64,000 nucleotides of DNA, from positions 479,148,400 to 479,212,399 of the forward strand of contig CM077115.1 of the NCBI GenBank assembly GCA_039619475.1, in the 5' to 3' direction. Numbering within the stretch: the first letter of the stretch is position 1; each line of letters starts with the position of its first letter. Positions 60,101 through 64,000 of this stretch are shown here, one piece after another. The position numbers and the translations under genes are program-made. The stretch comes from Icerya purchasi (taxonomy: Eukaryota > Arthropoda > Insecta > Hemiptera > Monophlebidae). The notes under the pieces were generated by a model. That model made no database searches and had not been told where the DNA came from. It saw nothing but the letters and a program-made list of their open reading frames with translations.

Positions 60101-61978
60101 TTGTAACGACTGATTTAGAAAATTTACTTTAAAGTCATCATGGAGCTTTAGGCAATAGAAAATGATAGCTTGTTCGTCTTTTGCCTAAACGAAATTTTTC
60201 AGGTTTTTATTTGACCGACATAACGAGGCTTATTCGAACAAAACTTAAAACTTAATCCATCGTTAGGAGAATGAGTACAATAAAATTACATTTATTTATA
60301 ATTTCCGTAAAATAAAAAAAAATAAAAAATACGGAAATATTTAATAAATGAACGCGTGTTCACTTGCACAAAAAAAAACTGGAAACCACGCCATAAAATC
60401 AAATAAAGCTGTTCGTAATTATGAAGAATTTAGCAGACAGTGCCTTGGTTAGACCCTTACGTGCTGCAAGATTTCCGTTGATCTTGTTGCCAAAGTCGGC
60501 TGAATGTCGCTAATTCGAAAAAACCGTACAATAATAGTATGAGCGAAACATTCTTCAACACTTTCATCATTGTAAAATAATCTGGCAGATTATTATAAAT
60601 AAATTCCGTTTATTTGTTCGTGGTAAAGTCGGGCATTTTATCCCCCAATCAAAGAAAACCAATGTCGATTATTTTTTTATGTTCAACTTTCATGTGTTAA
60701 AATGTCATCAAAAAGATTAGGTGTCATCCCGGTGAAATTACTTCTCGCTAAGAACTGTAGGGGGGATGCGTTGCTTATTCCTTACTTAAACTGTGATCAA
60801 ATTCTGAAAAGCATTTCCCTCACATTTCCGAGCGAGCAGATTTCTTCTCCCAGCACACGTTTTATTTTCGAAAAATAATAATAAAACAAATTTTGAAAAG
60901 AAAATATTTACATATAGCCTTCGGCTTGCTTCTTTAACGTGAACACGGAATTTTCACGCCCCGTTATCATCGTGGTTCTACAATCATTTTCTTCCTGCCG
61001 GTATTTCTTCTTGTACGCCATTTCTTTAGAAGTTTTAACGCGAGCTTTTCCACGTCTTTGTTATTTTCACACTTTTCCCATCAGCCCTATTCCGTTCCCA
61101 CTGATATCCTATCGTTCATCTTTTTCCGAAGCTAACTGCCTCCTTTCAGCGTCTATCTACGCGTTCGTTTATCGGAACATCCTTCGGCGGAAGTTTTTTA
61201 AATCTTGGAACATTTTTCAAAAAACGATTTTTTATTTCATTTTTTAAATGTCACCCTTAACCGAAGAAGCTAGTGCGGCATTTCGCCGAGTTCTGGAGTC
61301 TCTACATTGGCGATTGTGGAAATTTACGTTGCGAGTAATTTGAGAGCACATTCTAGGAAAGGAACGGGAATATTCTTTTCTGACGTTTAGAAACCGCCGC
61401 AGATTTCGCAATGTTGCTGGTTCGATTTATTTATAAATAAATATTTTTTATTTAATACAGTTTTTGTTTCCAATCTGAGGTTGCTTTAATGTAAGCGATA
61501 TTTTTTAGTAACCGTACAACTAATGACGAGGATAAAAATATGTTTAACTCATCTTATGAAAAAGATAGAATAAAAGGAAAGTCTGAAAATCTTTAAATTC
61601 GAATAAGCGCTAAAATGAAAGAATAGGACTGACGTCTCTAGACTTTTACAAAGTTACTTAATGAAATCGCATCAATTTCAGGAGGTACAATTAGCCTATT
61701 TGTAAAAATTCGCCACTGAACGAAATACGGAGAATTGATTTTTTTTTTTTATTAGCTTAGTTATACTATTACAATGGTTTCACTTACTTTAATCTTTTAT
61801 CAGGAGGTTCGCTAGCCCATGTGCAATAGTTTTTCCGGTACTGACTGGAAGACAACGCCAAAGCAGCTAATTTATTATCGATTAAAAGTTTCAACAGCTG
61901 ATCGACTGACGTAGCGTCCCAATGATGCACCGCTGTTGTTACTTCAAACTGATCCGATTGATAACATTGTACTCTCGT
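40115..61978 (-). CDS. Unrecognised single-pass membrane protein with His-rich segment (three internal exons)
   Basis: Minus-strand join 61978-61788, 54979-54662, 40383-40115. Each exon has GT-AG borders. The phases fit exactly: exon A ends with two bases of a Lys codon completed by exon B, and exon B ends with TG completed by C at the start of exon C. The joined 259-codon piece has four parts. First is a Trp/Tyr/Cys-containing domain of about 64 residues. Next is a Ser/Arg/His-rich region with 12 consecutive His. Then comes a Lys/Arg-rich cluster (KGKRKRKKKRRR). Last is a hydrophobic helix, TIIITSGLLILTCMFLVGI, followed by TLRMAPIIDQM. The basic cluster before the helix suggests the N-terminal side is cytoplasmic. 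No start or stop is visible, so further exons must exist on both sides. I do not recognise the family. The His run is encoded by a CAT/CAC microsatellite and may vary in length. Confidence 0.7.
40725..41140 (+). pseudogene. LINE reverse transcriptase C-terminal domain (RTE/CR1-like), near-intact
   Basis: One frame reads RIRALKCYVWSVLLYGCESW, then IEAFDMWCYRRILRIP, then YLGHILRGSKYKL and GKRKVGKRAISWLDNILKW. This is the common C-terminal region of endonuclease/reverse-transcriptase LINEs. A single stop replaces the expected Trp of the IPWT motif. It is followed by GAAGAAG-rich sequence typical of a 3' tail. The upstream catalytic domain is absent. Confidence 0.85.
41350..43662. mobile_element. 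Fold-back element, copy 2, arms split by 1.7 kb of other sequence
   Basis: The left arm (41350-41745) begins aactcggccagtttggcc and includes ctttctcttctatacttt. The right arm (43420-43662), in inverse orientation, includes aaagtatagaattgaaag and ends ccaaaatggccgagt. Both match copy 1 at 3067-3612. Between the arms lie a minus-strand LINE fragment and a segment at 43130-43170 (CTGTGCCCGCGGAATTTCCC) that resembles a repeat common in arthropod genomes. Confidence 0.65.
41960..42675 (-). pseudogene. LINE reverse transcriptase fragment, inverted relative to 40725-41140
   Basis: The minus strand reads DGSRYGLNINVNKTKLLVIS, then INGQKIEITREYKYLG, then IKRRIGSAKTTLLKIKNL and a decayed SILLYG block. 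This is the palm end and thumb of an RTE/CR1-like RT. It starts abruptly near 42675 and has frameshifts in its second half. Confidence 0.8.
43920..44280 (-). pseudogene. LINE reverse transcriptase fragment (finger/palm)
   Basis: The minus strand gives NKQYGFQKGKAITKTLLDFV, then, after one frame break, METGIKVLVTFINLTLSFDT and VNYNELISRL. This fits the RT pattern QYGFRKGKST..ALL.F.. and V..FIDL..AFDTV.H..L, with the catalytic Asp of FIDL changed to Asn. Confidence 0.7.
44281..45419. other. No gene seen
   Basis: AT-rich. A small GC-richer patch lies at 44290-44450 (GGAAAAGCTCCGCTCGGAGC) with a short hairpin. No coding motif was recognised. Confidence 0.45.
45420..45812 (-). mobile_element. tRNA-derived SINE, copy 2 (longer)
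   Basis: The minus strand has a tRNA-like head with GATAGCCTAGTTGCTAGAGC (A box) and CACGGGTTCGATCCC (B box). The shared body has AATCGCTAATAGTCACGTGG and GGCAATGGCAAACCACC. About 200 bases of body follow that are missing from copy 1. TA microsatellites flank both ends. Confidence 0.75.
45815..45862. repeat. (AT)n microsatellite
   Basis: About 45 bases of TA next to the SINE head. Confidence 0.95.
45863..47640. other. No gene seen; A tract at 47309-47338
   Basis: No coding motif was recognised. A 30-base A tract at 47309 might be a retroposon tail, but no parent sequence is identified. Confidence 0.4.
47648..47674. repeat. (ATT)n microsatellite
   Basis: About eight ATT units. Confidence 0.9.
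47683..48275 (-). pseudogene. Possible decayed coding region of unknown type
   Basis: Two adjacent minus-strand frames, 48275-47994 and 47949-47683, read on into each other with few stops. They contain QPPFDFVLIKDNERKNCFRI, SRSISIELSTQVKTRKIKDS and KSETAKLVQKPFTKSLKVKR. The composition is Lys/Ser-rich. It could be a retroelement ORF1 or chance, and no motif decides. Confidence 0.25.
49000..51770 (-). pseudogene. Decayed jockey-type LINE (ORF1 zinc knuckle, endonuclease, RT)
   Basis: Pieces on the minus strand fall in element order. A CCHC-type stretch (CQRCGH, CVKCHDNKHC-like) lies at 51765-51640. An endonuclease start (AGFKLKLFKRDNV) lies at 51480-51240. An endonuclease middle (GDLNAGNKIW-like; GEPTYTSAKF) lies at 50860-50330. 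RT finger sequence (CEHYPKDWKITKIIAIPKPG) lies at 49790-49720, with palm/thumb remnants to 49000. Every piece is frameshifted. The layout fits a jockey-clade element of about 2.8 kb lacking its ends. Confidence 0.65.
50920..51060. repeat. Recurrent arthropod repeat motif inside the jockey element
   Basis: ACTTCAAAAAAAAGGAGGAG followed by TTACCTCATAACTTTTTT and GTGAACCGATTTTGATGATT matches, from memory, a repeat seen in many insect genomes. Its position between the endonuclease pieces suggests it inserted into the LINE. Confidence 0.4.
52020..52879. other. No gene seen
   Basis: AT-rich sequence between the jockey remnant and the fragment at 52.9 kb, with no recognisable motif. Confidence 0.45.
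52880..53200 (-). pseudogene. Possible transposon-coded Cys/Lys-rich fragment
   Basis: One minus-strand frame reads KPAYDLCDVRCKLVSKTSVT, then EEKQAVLE, then a frame break and HLQLANGQHEKKYREI. The order Cys-x-x-Cys, then His-x-x-x-Ala, then Lys/Arg helix resembles a zinc-ribbon-like segment in large transposon-derived insect proteins. The match is a recollection of pattern only. Confidence 0.25.
53569..53841 (+). pseudogene. LINE RT C-terminal tail fragment
   Basis: An intact 90-codon frame contains YFERIIREKKYVIFRLVIKG, then GPGRRKTEWLDNIKDWTGLK. It matches the extreme C-terminus of RTE/CR1-like LINE reverse transcriptases (GPGRR..WL.N...WTG). The upstream RT is absent, so this is a 5'-truncated copy. 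Confidence 0.75.
54100..54192. repeat. (ATT/ATC)n imperfect microsatellite
   Basis: Trinucleotide repeats on the intron side of exon B. The encoded Asn-rich minus-strand frame is an artefact. Confidence 0.9.
54215..54290 (-). mobile_element. tRNA-like SINE head, third type
   Basis: The minus strand shows TCAGTTGGTACAGCGCAGTT (A box region) and TTGACTCGAATCCCGCTGCC (B box region), about 40 bases apart. It lacks a full acceptor stem, so it is read as SINE-derived. Confidence 0.5.
54662..54979 (-). CDS. Exon B of the His-rich membrane protein gene (poly-His)
   Basis: Read on the minus strand, the acceptor is tgcatattccag and the donor is AAAATG|GTATAA. The exon is 318 bp. It encodes an Arg/Ser/His-rich segment (YRKHPRKSYRQHHRHHNRD), a run of 12 His, and an acidic/Ser-rich end (SSMEFWNESPSSPKQSPESV). 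The open frame extends past both splice sites, but phase continuity with exons A and C fixes these borders. The His-rich part is built from CAT/CAC codons. Confidence 0.7.
54991..56029. other. No gene seen (intron between exons A and B)
   Basis: No motif was recognised, and the open frames are AT-driven. Confidence 0.45.
56200..57244 (-). pseudogene. hAT transposase pseudogene, GTF2IRD2/ZBED-like type
   Basis: Three minus-strand frames join into one hAT protein: 57244-56960, a short broken link, 56803-56339 and 56406-56200. Motifs are VVFLHCVIHQKALCKSALDT, RALNHRQLRDFL and SECSDTLYHTKV. Then come KMQLNLFSKQLVRKDFTHFP, DVQLELIDLQCNTELK and AQVFSTMKLRKNSVRNRLID. CVIHQ.ALC and the final F..MK..K...R..L.D..L are hallmarks of transposases related to the hAT part of GTF2IRD2 and ZBED5. 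About 320 residues of the C-terminal half are represented, with at least two frameshifts, and the N-terminal half is missing. Sequence near 56098 (CGGGCCGAAAAAAAA) resembles terminal sequence of this group. Confidence 0.85.
57250..57635 (-). pseudogene. LINE fragment: RT N-terminal linker and first RT motif
   Basis: The minus strand reads MRKKNALRKSEIITATLEGG, then RKEINKLITNYYREKYI and, after a frame break, INEIKIIVEKLKSNRSPG. The last block is the RT domain-0/1 pattern EI..A...LK..KSPG. RTE/CR1-like. It is cut off where the hAT pseudogene begins at 57244. Confidence 0.7.
57740..58165 (+). pseudogene. Unrecognised coding-like frame
   Basis: A plus-strand frame is open from 57868 to 58164 and, with two stops, back to about 57740. 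It is rich in Lys, Arg and Glu (VTLERLTYGRVQRRGNTYGS, KRSEIYRDLKRECYVSVGKQ). The composition is coding-like and less AT-biased than its surroundings. No family is recognised. Neighbouring LINE pieces make a retroelement origin likely. Confidence 0.3.
58408..58540. repeat. 44-bp tandem repeat, three units
   Basis: Each unit follows ACCTGAT.TAGCAGCAATT, then ATCAACTCGGTCACTAAGTA. Units start at about 58408, 58452 and 58495. They differ at a few positions. Confidence 0.9.
58545..58905 (+). pseudogene. LINE ORF1 (gag-like) fragment
   Basis: A frame open for about 92 codons contains KKQKFLTVELLKPAKSNITN, YPVSFTDLVTLIHRIKGHHD and MSIVAAFTEDIDGLIHMLSD, then a stop and continuing ORF. The pattern GH.DP..IA..YT.DI.GLI.ML resembles ORF1 proteins of jockey/I-type LINEs, from memory. 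Confidence 0.5.
58990..59265 (-). pseudogene. LINE RT thumb fragment (I/jockey-like)
   Basis: The minus strand reads YLGLFL-like and LTWT.. remnants, then SYSPLKAISNS-like and LYKSFIKSKLDYGAMFYASA. R/KSKLDYG..FY.SA is the conserved post-palm block of I- and jockey-type reverse transcriptases. Stops and shifts interrupt it. Confidence 0.65.
59270..61780. other. No gene seen (intron-like)
   Basis: AT-rich sequence with a G tract near 59609. The open frame at 60939-61247 is Phe/Ser-rich with no motif or splice support. Confidence 0.45.
61788..61978 (-). CDS. Exon A of the His-rich membrane protein gene
   Basis: Read on the minus strand, the acceptor is aatttttcag and the donor is ATTAAA|GTAAGT. 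The exon is 191 bp, starts in phase 0 and ends with two extra bases. It encodes TRVQCYQSDQFEVTTAVHHW, then DATSVDQLLKLLIDNKLAAL and a Cys/Trp-containing end (NYCTWASEPPDKR). Its composition is that of a folded domain, unlike the low-complexity AT-rich sequence around it. It could belong to another gene, but the phase match to exon B argues otherwise. Confidence 0.7.
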
Positions 61979-62774
61979 CTGAAAAATTTTAAGTTCACAT
62001 ATTTTGGTTTCTCGGCAATGATAACGAATAATGTTCCCTAACAGAAAAAATATATAGATGAATAAAGACGAATGTTCATTGTTTTGTAAGTAATACTCAT
62101 TATTTGTAATCGGTTAAATATTAGCGTACCGATGTAATTAATGTTCTTCGAGGAGACCTTGGTACAACCAGCGCTCCGGCTGAGCTCAAGAGACGTCCAG
62201 GATCAGAGCGGATCTCACGAAACTGTTTTTAGCTACGCAGTTTAGTCATAATGAAGGCTGCCGAATTAATAGAAATATCGAAACTTTTGACTAAAAATAT
62301 TCAATTAAAAACGCCTAATTGTTTGCTTTTTTTCTAAATCAAATGAAAGAGAAATAATCGTTCAACAGATAAAAAAAAAACCTTTTTTTATTATCTATCG
62401 AAACTTGATTAAAAACTCAAAAAAGACGAAAATTACTCATATAAACATTGAAAAGAATTGTTCGTTTACTAAAAAGGAAAGAAATGTTTAATGCTATTGA
62501 AAAGTAATTAATTTTCAATTTAATTGATCAAAATCGTTCCTGTAACGTAATATAAAATTGCTATATACAACATTTATTTCTTTTAAATAAATAACAGTAC
62601 AGGTTTTTTTTTTCAAGTCCGGTCTCTGATGTTCGTCATCATCTGCTGCTACCTGTGCATTCATTCTGAGTGATGTAACATTTTTCTGTTAATGTAAACG
62701 AATTCACTCATGCGCTTTTAGCGGATTCAGCGGACACGTGAAAAATGTCACCAATCGAAATATTTATACTCGAC
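61979..62774. other. No gene seen upstream of exon A
   Basis: No preceding exon of the His-rich gene was recognised. A patch near 62160-62240 is richer in GC (CGCTCCGGCTGAGCTCAAGA) without a clear frame. Confidence 0.45.
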
Positions 62775-63070
62775 ACTACTACGATTTACGATTTAGCCCA
62801 CATAAATCCACTGCTGACCATAAGCTTCCCAGCTTTTTCCACTCGTTCCGGTTTTGCGCCTTCCTAATTCAATTCTTCTCGCCGGCGGTTTTTATTACAT
62901 CGTCCTCCCAACGAGTTGACGGTTTTCCATTCAACAGTTTTCTATCCGTAGGCCAACATTGTAGAACACGCTTTGTTCACCTGTGATCGTTTCCTCGGGC
63001 AACATGACCTGCCCAGCTCCACTTCAACCTGGTCATTTGTTCTACCGCATCGTTCTGTTTACACTTTCCT
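62775..63070 (-). pseudogene. LINE RT C-terminal tail fragment (WAGHVAR type)
   Basis: The minus strand reads VEQMTRLKWSWAGHVARGND, then TKRVLQCWPTDRKLLNGKPS, TRWEDDVIKTAGEKN and RNEWKKLGSLWSAVDL. KW.WAGHVAR..D.RW.KRVLEW.P...GRP..RW.DD is the typical C-terminal end of one LINE group. A few stops make it a dead 5'-truncated copy. Confidence 0.8.
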
Positions 63071-63517
63071 CTCGTATCTTTGTATTTTGTACGTCTGCAC
63101 ACGAATATAGATCAGCGGAAGAAGCCGGACACTAGCTCTGCATTCCTACACCTACGCTCACCTTTAAGTAATGACCGCTGTTAACCGAGAGGCATAAGAT
63201 TGTAGGCGACTAACGAGGGAGATGCGTTGAATGAGATGAATTAATCTGATCAGAAAATAACTAATACTCATCGCGTTCACCAACACGTTCGACGCCAGCC
63301 GTACATTGATATTCTACGCTAACAGCAGAAAAAAGCATACCTTCGACCTGTTACCGTATGGTATACAATCAGTATACGATCCACCTTTTTTTAACAAATA
63401 AGCTTGGACATTCTTTCCTATGCAAGTAACCTAAATAAATACACGATATTCGGCTATTAATTCAGGCTTTTGCGTGAGCTGGGGTAGTCAAACCTCTAAA
63501 ACCTTCCTTATATAAGT

Positions 63518-63546
63518 CCATATATATATATATATATATATATATT
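63518..63546. repeat. (AT)n microsatellite
   Basis: About 28 bases of TA. Confidence 0.95.
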
Positions 63547-63628
63547 GATATGAATCAGGGTTGGTGGCGCGATCTTTTGTCGACAGAATAATAAATTATC
63601 TGTTCTGTATTTAGTTTATTGATTTCAG

Positions 63629-63755
63629 AACGTCGTCGATTATCGGCTTTAATAGTGTCTCAGTGTAAGGGCCGGTGGCGTATGCGTGTGCGCGCGTACT
63701 GCGACACGTGCCGAAATAGAGAATTATGTCGTACGATATCGAGAGGCCGGCTCAG
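63629..63755 (+). CDS. Candidate first coding exon of an unknown gene
   Basis: A good acceptor (tttattgatttcag) precedes a relatively GC-rich stretch. An ATG lies at 63726, followed by ten codons (MSYDIERPAQ) and a consensus donor CAG|GTAGAT at 63756. It looks like a 5' UTR exon carrying the start codon and ending in phase 0, with the rest of the gene beyond the window. The support is only splice-site shape and composition. Confidence 0.25.
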
Positions 63756-64000
63756 GTAGATCGGATGCGATAAGGATGCATTGTTATCTGCATCTGGTTA
63801 CGTTTTAGTGTTCGAGCTTGGAACAACGGTCGGAGTTAAATGCAAGCTAGCGATCGCGTTTTCTCAACAATAATGTTTTTACTAAATATTTATCTTTTGG
63901 TTTCGTATATAAATATTTCCATCTAAAATTAATAAAACCCTAATGCCACCGATGTTTTGAAGAACCCGATAGTTATCCGCGGCACAGTTATAATTGTAGT

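Overview
This window is AT-rich animal nuclear DNA, most likely from an insect or another arthropod. Short exons are separated by multi-kilobase introns, with GT-AG splice sites that keep reading phase. There are many AT microsatellites, and remnants of jockey-, I/R1- and RTE-type LINEs, tRNA-derived SINEs, and hAT, piggyBac, mariner and pogo DNA transposons. No operons, ribosome-binding sites or bacterial genes are visible. The species cannot be named from the sequence.

Two host genes are supported. (1) The 3' half of alkylglycerol monooxygenase (AGMO) lies on the + strand in four small exons (4973-5127, 9237-9371, 12420-12533, 17260-17550). They splice in phase, about 230 codons ending in a stop. 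Upstream exons are not visible and probably lie before the window. (2) An unrecognised membrane-protein gene lies on the - strand. Three exons (61978-61788, 54979-54662, 40383-40115) join in perfect phase across introns of 6.8 and 14.3 kb. They encode a His-rich segment (12 consecutive His), a Lys/Arg-rich stretch and one transmembrane helix, and both ends of the protein are missing. Two weaker candidates sit at the window edges: two phase-compatible minus-strand exons (542-455 and 200-1) and a possible plus-strand first coding exon (63629-63755).

Layout: 1-5 kb holds edge exons, a fold-back element and a TTAA hairpin. At 5-17.5 kb, the AGMO introns carry a pogo-type MITE, a 1.6 kb palindrome, a mariner head-to-head palindrome, a decayed I/R1 LINE with RNase H, and SINEs. 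At 18-19.2 kb there is a dead piggyBac. At 24-26.6 kb there is a 2.5 kb element with arrayed terminal inverted repeats, an apparent 8-bp target duplication and a hAT remnant inside. At 32.3-33.5 kb there is a non-autonomous hAT element. At 35-38.5 kb there is a diverged repeat array and a relatively GC-rich tract. At 39.3-44.3 kb there is a palindrome, exon C of the membrane-protein gene, LINE fragments and a split fold-back element. At 45.4-53.9 kb there is a SINE, a decayed jockey element and LINE tails. At 56-59.3 kb there is a hAT transposase pseudogene next to LINE pieces. At 60-64 kb there is exon A and another LINE tail.

The transposons are mostly old and broken. Several palindromes have arms that still match closely, so long hairpin RNAs could form if they are transcribed within introns. 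I found no evidence for an entirely new molecular system. The least explained features are the arrayed-terminus element, the palindromes and the unrecognised membrane-protein gene.
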